Source: Pseudorhodoplanes sinuspersici
Lineage (GTDB): Bacteria; Pseudomonadota; Alphaproteobacteria; Rhizobiales; Xanthobacteraceae
NCBI RefSeq assembly: GCF_002119765.1
Contig: NZ_CP021112.1
Location: 738,501 to 802,500, forward strand
DNA length: 64,000 nt
Reading direction: 5' to 3'
Below are positions 36,028 through 46,938 of this stretch, piece after piece. Each line of letters opens with the position of its first letter. Position 1 is the stretch's first letter. The notes under the pieces are model-generated. The model saw nothing but the letters and a program-made list of their open reading frames with translations. It ran no database searches and was not told the DNA's origin. The translations under genes were made by a program, and so were the position numbers.

Positions 36028-36834
36028 ATGCCGCCATCGGTGGGAGCCGTTGCGGAACGCATCGAAAGGCTGTTGCCGCAGGACGGCACGCCCGTTCTCA
36101 ACCGCGTTTTGCAAGTGATGCTGTCGCGCGAGCTGGAAAGTCCGATCTCGCCGGACCTTTACTTCCAGGCGTCGGACCACCTTTCAAAAGAACAACGGAT
36201 CGGCCGGCTGCGCGGCCAAGGCGGCCAGATTTTCCTGCTGCCCAAGGCCGGAAAGGAGCAGGTCAATGGCGCAACGGTGGAACTGCGCCGCGAGGCCATG
36301 CTGATGGCTCCGCTCGGCCGCTATCTGACCGAGACATTCTGCAAAGGGCTCGACCTGCCGCCCGATGGCGTCAGCATTGTGCAGGACACATCCACCATCG
36401 GCCCGGTCCGCGGCCGTTTTGCCCGGCCGGACTTTATCCTCGTCACCGCCATGCGCTTTCGCCTGCTGCCCGGCGCGCAGATCGACGTGCACAGTTTCGA
36501 ACTGAAGGCGGAAAACGGTGCAACCGACGAGTCGGTCTATGAGGCGCTGGCGCAGACCCGCTTCACCCATTTCGGCCATCTGGTCTGGCACCTGCCGCAG
36601 AATTCGCGGTGCGAAGCGCGGTTGCCGGAGATCGAAAAGCAGTGCGACCAGCACGGCATCGGCTTGATCCGCATGCGCGATCCGCACGATCATGTCAGCT
36701 ATGAGATCCTGCTCGATCCCGTGCGCAAGACAACGCCACCGGCCATCGTCGATGGCTTACTGGAATCGCGACTGTCCGCCGCGCATCGTGAAAGGCTGTT
36801 ACGTGTCGTGAACGGAGGCCCTGGTGAAGGGTAA
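36028..36834 (+). CDS. Putative PD-(D/E)xK-superfamily protein
   Basis: This is a 268-residue protein that I do not recognise as a named family. A nuclease-like core is suggested by Asp135 in FARPDFILV and Glu158-Leu-Lys160 in VHSFELKAE. This matches the D-(x)n-ExK pattern, followed by a helix (SVYEALAQTRFTHFGHLVW). The N-terminal 90 residues are winged-helix-like and could bind DNA. It overlaps the ParA-like gene by 11 bp. Function is inferred only from the motif and the neighbours. Confidence 0.6.
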   Translation: MPPSVGAVAERIERLLPQDGTPVLNRVLQVMLSRELESPISPDLYFQASDHLSKEQRIGRLRGQGGQIFLLPKAGKEQVNGATVELRREAMLMAPLGRYLTETFCKGLDLPPDGVSIVQDTSTIGPVRGRFARPDFILVTAMRFRLLPGAQIDVHSFELKAENGATDESVYEALAQTRFTHFGHLVWHLPQNSRCEARLPEIEKQCDQHGIGLIRMRDPHDHVSYEILLDPVRKTTPPAIVDGLLESRLSAAHRERLLRVVNGGPGEG

Positions 36835-37735
36835 GGTCATCGCCGTGGCCAACATGAAAGGCGGCGTCGGCAAGACCGCGACCGTGGTCGCGCTGGCCGA
36901 AGCCCTCGCCGCGGCCGAAGGCGCACGGGTGCTGGTGATCGACCTCGATGCGCAGGCCAATGCCTCGATCGTCCTTGCCGGCGACTCCTATCTCGCGGCG
37001 ATGATCCGCGACGGCCGCACCATCGATGCGTTTCTTGAAGACTATCTGATGCGCGGCAAGAAGAAGAAATTCGATTCCTGCATCCGCGATCAGATCAGCG
37101 AAGTCACCCATCTCGGGCAACCCTTGCAGGTCTCCCTGCTCGCTTCCAGCGCCGAACTCAGGACGCTGGAATTGCGGATGATCTACAGGCTGACCAAGAA
37201 GAAGGAACTCAACCTCGAGGAAATCGTCGGCGGCATCTGGGGCGTTATCAAGGAGCAACTGTCGCGTTCGGCCAAGTCGTTCGACTACATCCTGATCGAT
37301 TGCGCACCCGGCATTTCCGTGCTCACCGAGGCCAGCATTCGCCTCGCCGATCTCGTGATCGTGCCGACCATCCCTGATACGCTATCGACCTATGGCTTGC
37401 AGGCCTTCTGCAAGACGGTGTGGCAGGGTCAATCCGAGACCGCAAAATTCTACAAGAAGCCGCGCGGGGCGCTGCCGCATGTCCTGATCACGCGGCGGCG
37501 GCCCATTCTCGAACATCACAAGACTGTCGAACGCATGCGCAATGAGGAGCATGCGGACGATCCGAGCTTTTCCGTTTTCGAAACCGAGATTCCCGAACGC
37601 GCCGCGATTGCCGATGCGCTGGCCAAAACCGGCACCTATCCGAATTTCACCAACAAATGGACGCCGGCGGTTGCGGACATCCTGCAGCGGCTGGCGCGTG
37701 AGACCAAGGAGATGCTGAATGGCTCTCACCCTTGA
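36824..37735 (+). CDS. ParA/MinD-family ATPase
   Basis: This is a 303-residue ATPase with the deviant Walker A KGGVGKT at residues 12-18, Walker A' VLVIDLDAQANAS, and Walker B YILIDCAPG. The central part contains a lysine-rich insertion (MRGKKKKFDS). The start is GTG at 36824 with GGAGG nearby. There is no ParB gene next to it, and both neighbours overlap it (11 bp and 17 bp). That arrangement argues for a three-protein system rather than chromosome segregation. The function is unknown. Confidence 0.82.
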   Translation: MKGKVIAVANMKGGVGKTATVVALAEALAAAEGARVLVIDLDAQANASIVLAGDSYLAAMIRDGRTIDAFLEDYLMRGKKKKFDSCIRDQISEVTHLGQPLQVSLLASSAELRTLELRMIYRLTKKKELNLEEIVGGIWGVIKEQLSRSAKSFDYILIDCAPGISVLTEASIRLADLVIVPTIPDTLSTYGLQAFCKTVWQGQSETAKFYKKPRGALPHVLITRRRPILEHHKTVERMRNEEHADDPSFSVFETEIPERAAIADALAKTGTYPNFTNKWTPAVADILQRLARETKEMLNGSHP

Positions 37736-38168
37736 CGGCTATGCAGTGCTGGGACGTATCGCCGCCAATCCGAATGCCTTTCCCGACATTCGCGCCGACG
37801 TCACTAACGCCGCGCAGGCATTGGTCCTCGCACAGCTCAAGTCCAAGAACTCGGGCATCGAGATCTTGCGCGCCGTGCGAATGGCGCTCAGCGCCGAACC
37901 TTTCGCACTTGTCATCGAGGCGCTGAAGGATGCACAGGTGAAGACGCTGGTGACGAAATTCGACAAGCACAATATCGAAATGAAGACGGCGACGGCGCAA
38001 CAGCGGCGGCGCCACCTCTGCCTCTTGGCCGATGCCTCGGTGACACCGGCGCAGAAACAGGCACGCACCAAGAAGCAGGTAAAATCAAAGAAGGCCGCGA
38101 AAGCCGAACCGATGGAACAGGACCGTCTCTCCAGCGAAGCCATGAGCGCACGGCGCGAGCGGCGGTAA
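37719..38168 (+). CDS. Small basic protein of the ParA-like cassette
   Basis: This is a 149-residue protein without a recognised family. The first about 110 residues are helix-rich (LDGYAVLGRIAANPNAF, VTNAAQALVLAQLKSKNSGIE, then ILRAVRMALSAEPF). The tail is lysine-rich (KQARTKKQVKSKKAAKAEP) and could bind nucleic acid. AAGGAG lies 7 bp before the ATG, and the start lies 17 bp inside the ParA-like gene. It may play the DNA-binding partner role that ParB has elsewhere, but it has no ParB motifs. Confidence 0.7.
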   Translation: MALTLDGYAVLGRIAANPNAFPDIRADVTNAAQALVLAQLKSKNSGIEILRAVRMALSAEPFALVIEALKDAQVKTLVTKFDKHNIEMKTATAQQRRRHLCLLADASVTPAQKQARTKKQVKSKKAAKAEPMEQDRLSSEAMSARRERR

Positions 38169-38276
38169 TTTTCACATCGTCGCAACAACACTCTGCTTTC
38201 GACTCCCAAGGGCAGATGGTATCGTTCATTCATTCTGATTGAGCGCCAGACTCAACAGTGAGGGAAGGAAACATCC

Positions 38277-39383
38277 ATGCCGATATCGCCGTCGCGCTTT
38301 CGTCTTTTTGCCTCCTGTGCCTGCGGTCAAAGTCATCTGCAAATGCCGAAAGCAACCGGCCTGAGCAGACGCCAGTTGCTGGCCGGAGGCGCGGCCCTTG
38401 CCATTGGAGCCGCCACCGCCGGAACGGCGTCGCGTGTCTTCGCGCAGGACAAACCGCATCGCATCGACGTGCATCATCACATTTCGCCGCCGACCTGGCT
38501 CGATGCGATGAAGCGCATCAAGAAAGCCAATCCACCGATGGCGAACTGGTCGGTCCAGAAGACCCTCGACGATATGGACAAGGGCGGCGTCGCTACCGCC
38601 ATCACTTCACCCACCACACCGCAACTGCAGGGACTGGACGCCGCGGAAGCCGCGCGCCTCGCGCGCGAATCCAACGAATATGCCAAGAAACTCGAGACCG
38701 AGCATCCCGGCCGTTTTGGCACCTTCGCGATGCTGCCACTGCCGCATGTCGACGAGAGCCTGAAGGAAATCGAATATGCCTTCGATACGCTGAAGGTCGA
38801 TGGCATCGGCTGCATGACCAGCTATGGCGACAAGTGGCTGGGTTATGCCGAATTCGAACCGGTCTGGGCCGAATTGAACCGCCGCAAGGCGACCGTCTAC
38901 ACCCATCCCACCGGCGCGAATTGCTGTGTCAATCTCGTGCGCAATACCGACGACGCCTTCATCGAATTCGGCACAGACACGACACGCGCCGTCTTCACCA
39001 TCATCTTCAGCGGCTTTGCGGAAAAGTATCCGGACATCAACTGGATCTGGTCGCATGGCGGCGGCTCGACCACCGCTTTCTACGAGCGCTTCACCGTGCA
39101 GGCGCTGATGCGTCCACCCTATGCCGGCAAGTTCACGCGCGACCAGGTGGAAAAGCAGATCCGCCGCTTCTATTACGATACCGCAGCTGTGCCGAACGAG
39201 GTGACGCTGTCGGCGCTGCAGAAAATGGTGCCGGTCTCGCAGATCGTCTACGGCACCGACTATCCCTATCGCACCGCCGCCGATCACACGAAGGGCGTGT
39301 CCGCCTTTTTCAGGGGTGACGACCTGAAGGCGGTCGATCGCGAGAACGCGTTGCGGCTGATCCCGCGCCTGCAGAAAGCTTGA
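38277..39383 (+). CDS. Tat-exported amidohydrolase
   Basis: This is a 368-residue metal-dependent hydrolase/decarboxylase of the amidohydrolase_2 (ACMSD-like) group. An unusually long n-region precedes the Tat motif (SRRQLLAGG, near residue 29), a hydrophobic stretch and a cleavage near VFAQD. The catalytic domain shows the metal site VHHHI, the THPTG histidine, SHGGG and the final YGTDYPY. AGGGAAGGA precedes the ATG at 38277. The substrate is unknown. A hairpin terminator follows. Confidence 0.88.
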   Translation: MPISPSRFRLFASCACGQSHLQMPKATGLSRRQLLAGGAALAIGAATAGTASRVFAQDKPHRIDVHHHISPPTWLDAMKRIKKANPPMANWSVQKTLDDMDKGGVATAITSPTTPQLQGLDAAEAARLARESNEYAKKLETEHPGRFGTFAMLPLPHVDESLKEIEYAFDTLKVDGIGCMTSYGDKWLGYAEFEPVWAELNRRKATVYTHPTGANCCVNLVRNTDDAFIEFGTDTTRAVFTIIFSGFAEKYPDINWIWSHGGGSTTAFYERFTVQALMRPPYAGKFTRDQVEKQIRRFYYDTAAVPNEVTLSALQKMVPVSQIVYGTDYPYRTAADHTKGVSAFFRGDDLKAVDRENALRLIPRLQKA

Positions 39384-39390
39384 CAAAGAG

Positions 39391-39424
39391 AACGTGCCGC
39401 TTTGAAACTTCAAAGCGGCACGTT
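39391..39424. terminator. Bidirectional hairpin terminator
   Basis: A perfect 16-bp inverted repeat (AACGTGCCGCTTTGAA at 39391-39406, complement at 39409-39424) with a 2-base centre stands between the convergent amidohydrolase and chemoreceptor genes. A and T runs flanking the stem are short, so it is probably an intrinsic terminator of moderate strength for both directions. Confidence 0.8.
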
Positions 39425-39444
39425 CTTCACCATCCGTCAGGCCT

Positions 39445-41505
39445 TCAGAATTCCTGCCAATCCTGGTCCGGCTTCATGGCGAGGTTGCCCTGCACTTGCG
39501 GAGTTGAACGCTTGCCGCGTGTCCCCGCCCTGACCGCCGAAACATTCGTTGCGCGAGAGGCCGCATTGCCGACCGAGCTCAATGAAGCATTCGCGCCTTC
39601 GTCGACCGTAAAGAACGATGCCCGCTGATCCATGATCGCGGATTGCTGCTCCAGCGTCTTGGCAGTCGCGGCATTTTCCTCAACAAGAGCCGAGTTCTGC
39701 TGCGTCACCTCGTCCATCTGCGTCAATGCCGCATTGATCTGCTGGACACCTGTCGCCTGCTCGGTGCTGGCCGTGGCGATACCCGACACGATGTCAGCAA
39801 CCTTCTGGATCGACTGCATAATCTCATTCAGAGATTCGCCGGCGCGATTGACGAGCTGGACGCCGTCCTGCACTTGCGCGTTACTGTTGGTGATGAGATC
39901 CTTGATGTCTTTTGCAGCCTGGGAAGATCGCTGCGCCAAGCTTCGCACTTCCGACGCGACCACTGCAAAGCCGCGCCCTGCTTCGCCGGCACGGGCTGCC
40001 TCGACGGCCGCGTTCAGCGCAAGAAGGTTTGTCTGACGGGCGATCTCATCGATGACGCCAATGATATCGGAAATCTTCTGCGACGATTCCTCGATGCGAG
40101 ACATCGCGCCAACCGCCTCGCTCACCACCTTGCCGCCGCGTCCCGCAACCTCCTGCGCTTCGCTGGTAAAGCGGTTGGCCTGCATGGCATCGTCGGCATT
40201 CTTCTTCACAGTCACTGATATCTCCTCCATCGACGCGGAGGTCTCTTCCAGGCTGGCAGCCTGCTCCTCGGTGCGCTGAGAGAGGTCGGTCGTGCTGGTA
40301 GAGATTTCCGATGACGCATTCGAGACTTCCCGTGCGGCGGATTTAATCTCGGCCATCGTTTCCGAAATACGAGCCGCCATGGCGTTGGCGTCGTCCTTGA
40401 GCTTCCCGAACATGCCCTGATATTGCGCCGTAATGCGCTGCGTCAGATCGCCGGAGGCAAGGCCGCCGAACATGCGAGCCATATCGCCCAGCACCTCGGC
40501 CGTATTCTCGCACAGCGTATTCATCGCTCGGCCGATATTCAGGATGAAACCCTGCTTGCCGTCGAGCGACACACGCTGCGAGAAATCGCCCGCGAGTGCC
40601 GACTTGACGATGCCGCCCACGGCCGCTTCGAACTCATCGGTCAGCCGCTGCATGGCGATGCGATCCTGTTCGCCCTTCTGCTCGGCTTCGATACGCGCTT
40701 TTTCCGCCAGCATCACCTTGATGTCGTTAACGGCGCGGGCGGTTTCGCCGATCTCGTCCCGGCGCTCGGTCCCGGTGATCGCCACTTCTTCACCCTTGGC
40801 CATGCGCTGCAGGAGGCCGACGAGGCCACGCATCGGCCTGGCGATGCCGAACTGACCGATCAGGAAGCCGAACAGCAGACCGGCAACAATGCTGACCGAT
40901 GCGACCGTTATCATCAGGTTGGACACGCGCTTGTATTCTTCAGTCGCCGCGTCGGAAACCGCGATCACACGATCGTCGAGGAACCGTGCCAGATCGCCCG
41001 CCTTTTGCTGCAAGTCGGACGCAACGGTGCGGCTTGATGCAAGGGTTTTTCTAAGCGCGGTCATTTCCGCGCTGGAATCGATGTTCTTGACTGTCTCCGC
41101 GACCTTGAAGGTTTCCGCGACTTCCCTTTTGTAGCGATCATAAGCGGCTTCCAGGTCGGCGAGCATCTTTTTGGACTGCTCGCTTCTGACGCCCTTCCTG
41201 AGCTCGGCAATACGAGCCTCGGTTTCGCGCTTACGGTCTTCCAGATTTCGGCTAACTTCCGCACGCATCTGCGCAGTCGGCTCCGCACCAACGCGGTATT
41301 CGCCACGGTTCATCTGGACAATTTCCTGGCTTACGCGTGCGGCGTGGAGTGCCAGCTTCGACGCGGCCTCCATACTATCGGTCGAGTCGCTCAGGCTTTT
41401 GAGGGAGGTGACACCCAGATAAGTAATGCCGATGGCGCTGGCCGACAGAACGGCTATGACCATCAGGATTTTGGTGAGAATGCGGAAGCGGGCAAGAAAC
41501 GACAT
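39445..41505 (-). CDS. Methyl-accepting chemotaxis protein with C-terminal CheR-tether-like motif
   Basis: This is a 686-residue receptor. One N-terminal membrane helix, a helical periplasmic sensor of about 150 residues, a second helix, HAMP domains (including [20 protein letters not shown]), then the MCP signalling hairpin ([20 protein letters not shown], then [20 protein letters not shown]) are all visible. The last residues are DWQEF, which fits the xWxxF pentapeptide that tethers CheR/CheB in high-abundance receptors. The ATG at 41505 is chosen; the longer ORF to 41748 is not supported. No che genes are in the window. Confidence 0.9.
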   Translation of the reverse strand: MSFLARFRILTKILMVIAVLSASAIGITYLGVTSLKSLSDSTDSMEAASKLALHAARVSQEIVQMNRGEYRVGAEPTAQMRAEVSRNLEDRKRETEARIAELRKGVRSEQSKKMLADLEAAYDRYKREVAETFKVAETVKNIDSSAEMTALRKTLASSRTVASDLQQKAGDLARFLDDRVIAVSDAATEEYKRVSNLMITVASVSIVAGLLFGFLIGQFGIARPMRGLVGLLQRMAKGEEVAITGTERRDEIGETARAVNDIKVMLAEKARIEAEQKGEQDRIAMQRLTDEFEAAVGGIVKSALAGDFSQRVSLDGKQGFILNIGRAMNTLCENTAEVLGDMARMFGGLASGDLTQRITAQYQGMFGKLKDDANAMAARISETMAEIKSAAREVSNASSEISTSTTDLSQRTEEQAASLEETSASMEEISVTVKKNADDAMQANRFTSEAQEVAGRGGKVVSEAVGAMSRIEESSQKISDIIGVIDEIARQTNLLALNAAVEAARAGEAGRGFAVVASEVRSLAQRSSQAAKDIKDLITNSNAQVQDGVQLVNRAGESLNEIMQSIQKVADIVSGIATASTEQATGVQQINAALTQMDEVTQQNSALVEENAATAKTLEQQSAIMDQRASFFTVDEGANASLSSVGNAASRATNVSAVRAGTRGKRSTPQVQGNLAMKPDQDWQEF

Positions 41506-41760
41506 TGGATATCTCGTGACTGGATGAGAGCCCGTCGGGCCATGAGGAGGTGCAGTTCGATGCGCTCGGCAGCAGACAGTCGTGTTATTCGCGACGCAGC
41601 GCCCGTCTTGATATTTTGGATGCTCAGTGAAAGCCTCCGGCTGAGAACCAGAACAGTTGCAAAAGCGCAGAATGAACAGAGCGCAATTATGGTTTATGAT
41701 CGGTAAAGAAGGGCCCGTTCGTTCATGACGCGGTCGCCTAAGCGCCATGCGCGGGGTGAT

Positions 41761-42393
41761 TCAGCTTTCTTTAACGATGTGCCGTACGTTCACGCTGGGA
41801 TGCCAGCGCGGTTGATATCCAGCCGACAGCACCGTCACGATAGCGGGCGGCGTCAACACATCGACTGTTTCATCGGGCTCGCGCGGTATATTCGACCCAT
41901 AGCCCGAGGGCGACCAGCGCAGCAGTGCGTCGCCCTTCACCGCATAAGCGTCGCCATCGCGCACGATCATCGCGCCGTCCGGCAAATCACCAAGGCGCAT
42001 GCGATGCATGCGCTTGTTACGACCACCCAGCCGCTGCGCATGCAGCACATCATCCATCTGCGGCGCGCTCGGCTTTTGTCCTGCCGCGCTGGCCCAGGCT
42101 TGCGCAAACGCATTCGCATCGGCACGCCGGCATTCGAAACAGGGACGATGACCGGCTGCGAGCGCCGTCACTTCATCGAGAAAGAACAGTTCGGTGTAGC
42201 TGTCGCCCCAGACGCGGCGATGACGGTTCTTGAAATCGAGAACGCAGCAGATCCACTGCTTCGAGGCCCAGCGACGTGCGCCAAGTTTCTGCGCCGCGTC
42301 ATGGATGCGGCCGCCACGGTTGCCCATGAAGGTGCCGCGGACCGGAGCTGCGAATAATTCACCAAAAGGCGAGACGCGGTTCTGGAGAGGCAT
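41761..42393 (-). CDS. Conserved hypothetical protein next to nnrS
   Basis: This is a 210-residue soluble protein that I do not recognise. Visible features are RRWASKQWICCVLDFKNRHR, the stretch AAGHRPCFECRRADANAF with a CxxC pair (Ada-like appearance), and a C-terminal part with DGAMIVRDGDAYAVKGD that may be a ligand-binding or beta domain. It starts 30 bp after nnrS on the same strand, so it probably shares the Fnr-box promoter. A metal-binding role is possible but unproven. Confidence 0.65.
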   Translation of the reverse strand: MPLQNRVSPFGELFAAPVRGTFMGNRGGRIHDAAQKLGARRWASKQWICCVLDFKNRHRRVWGDSYTELFFLDEVTALAAGHRPCFECRRADANAFAQAWASAAGQKPSAPQMDDVLHAQRLGGRNKRMHRMRLGDLPDGAMIVRDGDAYAVKGDALLRWSPSGYGSNIPREPDETVDVLTPPAIVTVLSAGYQPRWHPSVNVRHIVKES

Positions 42394-42423
42394 CGCCGTT
42401 TATAACACGGCACCGCACGCTGC

Positions 42424-43623
42424 TCAGGCCCGCGTCCAGTTCGGCGCTTTCAACATCAGGAGCGGTCCATGGCTCACGGCGAATAGACCGAAAGCCATGA
42501 TCCATGCCGTTGCAGAACTATGCATGAGCGCAGGCCCGCCACCGAAGGCAGCCGCAATCCGCAAGACCGCAGCCAGAAACAGGCAGATATAGATCGCCTG
42601 CGTCAGAGACGAAGCCACCAAAGGCTGCCCGGTATGACCGAGGCTTGCGCGTGTCATCACCGCCATCGTCATCAGGCCGATGGCGCCGGCGGTCCAGGCG
42701 TGAATCCCTGCGCTTGCAAGCACCGCATCGGGCCACAGCGCTGCGGCCCCCACCAGAAAGAACCCCACAGGGACGAATGCGTAAGCGACATGCAGAACAA
42801 GGACGAGACGATCGGCCAGCGTGCGATCGCCGGCCCAGCGTGCGAGGCGGACAATGTGCAAAAACCCGGTGAATATCATCAACGTGCCGGTCCACGTGGC
42901 TGAAGGTGTTGCAATCCACACCGCGAAGGCAACAGCAGACACCGCAAGGGTCGCGATGTCATAGCGCCCGAACGGAACGGGCAGCCGGCCCGGATTGTCC
43001 CGCACCAGCCAGTTATGCGTGAAGCTTGGAATGATGCGCCCGCCAATCAGACTGATCAGCAGAATCGTGGCGCCGATGCCGAGCCGGATGCCGTAGTCTG
43101 CTGCCCCTGTGACAATCACCTCGATATGGAAGACGACATTGCCCGCAATCAGCACCGCGACGATGACCAGAACCCGAAGATTGCGCCAGTTCTTTCCGGC
43201 CATGATCTCGCGCATGGTCACGGCGAACAAAATAGCAAGAAATGCCACGTCGATGGCCGCCGCAACCGTAAGGCCGATGTGCGCGGTCGTCAGCATGGCA
43301 ATGCGTCCCGCGAGCCAGACGAAAACGAGGCCCGCCAGCGGTGCGCCGCATACCGGCAGCCGCCCGGTCCAGTTGGGTATCGCGGTGAGCACAAAGCCTG
43401 CCACGATCGCCGGCACGTAACCGTACAGCATCTCGTGGATGTGCCAATCGAGCGGCGCGATCGCCGACGGCCATTGCCATGCTCCGACATATTGCGGAAT
43501 CCAAAGGAGGATCGCGACGGCGGACCAAACGGCCCCACCGAAGAAGAATGGACGGAACCCGTAAGAGAAGATTGCGGGACCGACATAGTTGCGACGGCGC
43601 GCGAGTGCCGCTGGAATGCTCAT
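42424..43623 (-). CDS. nnrS: NnrS-family membrane protein
   Basis: This is a 399-residue inner-membrane heme/copper-containing protein of the NnrS family with about twelve hydrophobic helices, linked to nitric-oxide stress and denitrification. It has the typical start GPAIFSYGFRPFFFGGAVW and HIHEMLYGYVPAIVAGFVLTAI, here HIHEMLYGYVP then AIVAGFVLTAI, with conserved His residues. The ATG at 43623 is preferred to the TTG at 43626. A Fnr-type box stands 36-49 bp upstream. Confidence 0.9.
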   Translation of the reverse strand: MSIPAALARRRNYVGPAIFSYGFRPFFFGGAVWSAVAILLWIPQYVGAWQWPSAIAPLDWHIHEMLYGYVPAIVAGFVLTAIPNWTGRLPVCGAPLAGLVFVWLAGRIAMLTTAHIGLTVAAAIDVAFLAILFAVTMREIMAGKNWRNLRVLVIVAVLIAGNVVFHIEVIVTGAADYGIRLGIGATILLISLIGGRIIPSFTHNWLVRDNPGRLPVPFGRYDIATLAVSAVAFAVWIATPSATWTGTLMIFTGFLHIVRLARWAGDRTLADRLVLVLHVAYAFVPVGFFLVGAAALWPDAVLASAGIHAWTAGAIGLMTMAVMTRASLGHTGQPLVASSLTQAIYICLFLAAVLRIAAAFGGGPALMHSSATAWIMAFGLFAVSHGPLLMLKAPNWTRA

Positions 43624-43658
43624 CAAATAAAAGCTAGCGCCGCCATACAGCTTCTTTT

Positions 43659-43672
43659 TTGATCTGAATCAG
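43659..43672 (-). promoter_or_regulatory. Fnr/NnrR-type binding box upstream of nnrS
   Basis: The sequence TTGATCTGAATCAG matches the Fnr/NnrR consensus TTGAT-N4-ATCAA with a single mismatch. It lies 36-49 bp upstream of the nnrS start. This position is somewhat close to the gene, but it fits activation by an oxygen- or NO-responsive Crp/Fnr protein, as known for nnrS in rhizobial relatives. Confidence 0.7.
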
Positions 43673-43682
43673 CCCGCAAAAG

Positions 43683-43710
43683 AAAACGCCCGCCATGCGG
43701 CGGGCGTTTT
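43683..43710 (-). terminator. Rho-independent terminator of ftsH
   Basis: A 12-bp stem AAAACGCCCGCC (43683-43694) and its complement (43699-43710) with loop ATGC. On the minus strand the GC-rich stem is followed by TTTT. It lies 25 bp downstream of the ftsH stop and ahead of nnrS. Confidence 0.85.
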
Positions 43711-43734
43711 GAATCATGCAGAGCTTGTTCTGTC

Positions 43735-45657
<1,923 letters not shown>

Positions 45658-45862
45658 CACTTGTCCTTGTTGAACCGCGGTGGCCGGCGCGGGCGTGCTT
45701 GGTCAGAAAACGCGGGAGCTAGGTATCATCCCCGTGGTGGCCAATGTATGTCTGCCGACACCGCCTGCCAAGAGAACGCTATCAACGGATTACCGCCGAA
45801 AAACGGCTAAGAAACCCACCCCCTCGCGCCAAATTCTAGCGGGTCCGAAGCCCTTCTACCTG

Positions 45863-46938
45863 CTAAGTTTTTCCCGTGGTTAAGGTCTGGCTTCCACCGC
45901 CGCCTGGTGGCCGCCGCCGAGGAGGCGCCCGCTCCACGACAATTTCGGCCGGTTTCAGGGTGATCACAGCCCCGGCCAGTGTCCGACGCAGGGATTCGCC
46001 CTCCGGCCGCAGCGCCTCGAAAAGGGTTTCAAGCTTGCCAAGCTCGACCGGCCCCTCGTCTCCGACCTCTGCGATGGCCTGCCCGAGCAGCCGCAGGCCA
46101 ATTTCTGCCGGCAAACGCCGGAACCGGTCGCGATCGAAGACAATCCGCCCCCCTCCTCCCCCATTCCGTTTTTAGGCGTCAGCAACACCCGGGCGGACGC
46201 CTCTGCGACGGCTGAGCGCAAGGCGGCCTCGGCCCGCTGCAAACGGGCGGCGAGCACGGCCATACGCCGGGCCGTCAGCCCTTCTTCCAGCAGCGCCGGC
46301 ATCAGGGCCCGCAGGCGCACGCGGGTGTAACGCGGATCGCGATTGCTCGGATCGTCGGCGAACGGAATGCCTGCCTTCGCCAGTGTGGCGATCAGCCGCG
46401 CCTTGGGGATCGCCAGCAAAGGACGCGCAAGCACCAGTCCCGGTTGCTCCGGGTAGGGCGACATCGCCTGCATCGCCTGCAATCCGGACAGGCCGCTGCC
46501 GCGCAAAAGCCGCAGCAGCACCGTCTCGGCCTGGTCGTCGAGCGTATGCGCGGTCAGTACAATACGGGCGCCGGCCTTGATCGCGGCTTGCGCCAAAAGC
46601 GCATAGCGGGCGCCGCGCGCCGCCTCCTGCAGCCCGGTTTTCGGCTTGGCGCCGTTCCAGCGCAACGTGCGATGGATGACGCCAAGTTCATGCGCGAAGC
46701 GCTTCACCGCTTTGGCTTCGCGTGCCGATTCCGCACGCAGGCCGTGATCGATGGTCACCGCAACAATCAAAGGCCCGGTCTTGCGCGATGCACGCCAGCG
46801 GGCCGCGAGCCACAGCAGGGCCGTCGAATCCGGCCCGCCCGATACTGCGACAACGACGGATTTTTCTTTGGCGAAAGGAGCAAACAGCGCGCGCGCTTCG
46901 ACAAGCGTCAGTGGCACCGGATCGTCAGCAGCGGACAC
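45863..46938 (-). pseudogene. tilS: tRNA(Ile)-lysidine synthase, split by a frameshift
   Basis: TilS makes lysidine at C34 of tRNA-Ile(CAU) and is essential in bacteria. The PP-loop SGGPDS is at residues 33-38, and the core is intact up to about residue 260. The frame then goes wrong at a G-rich homopolymer (the six-C run at 46148-46153 on the plus strand): frame 1 continues to a stop at 45964, whereas the correct C-terminus (VFDRDRFRRLPAEIGLRLLG and on to 45863) is in another frame. Adding one base in the run joins them. Because the gene should be essential, a sequencing error is the most likely cause. The start GTG overlaps the cpoB stop by 14 bp. Confidence 0.85.

Noticed and set aside
36824-37735. 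Chromosomal ParA of the ParABS segregation system
   Set aside because: No ParB gene or parS site is adjacent, and gene order (gidB-parA-parB) does not match; the overlaps point to the local cassette instead.
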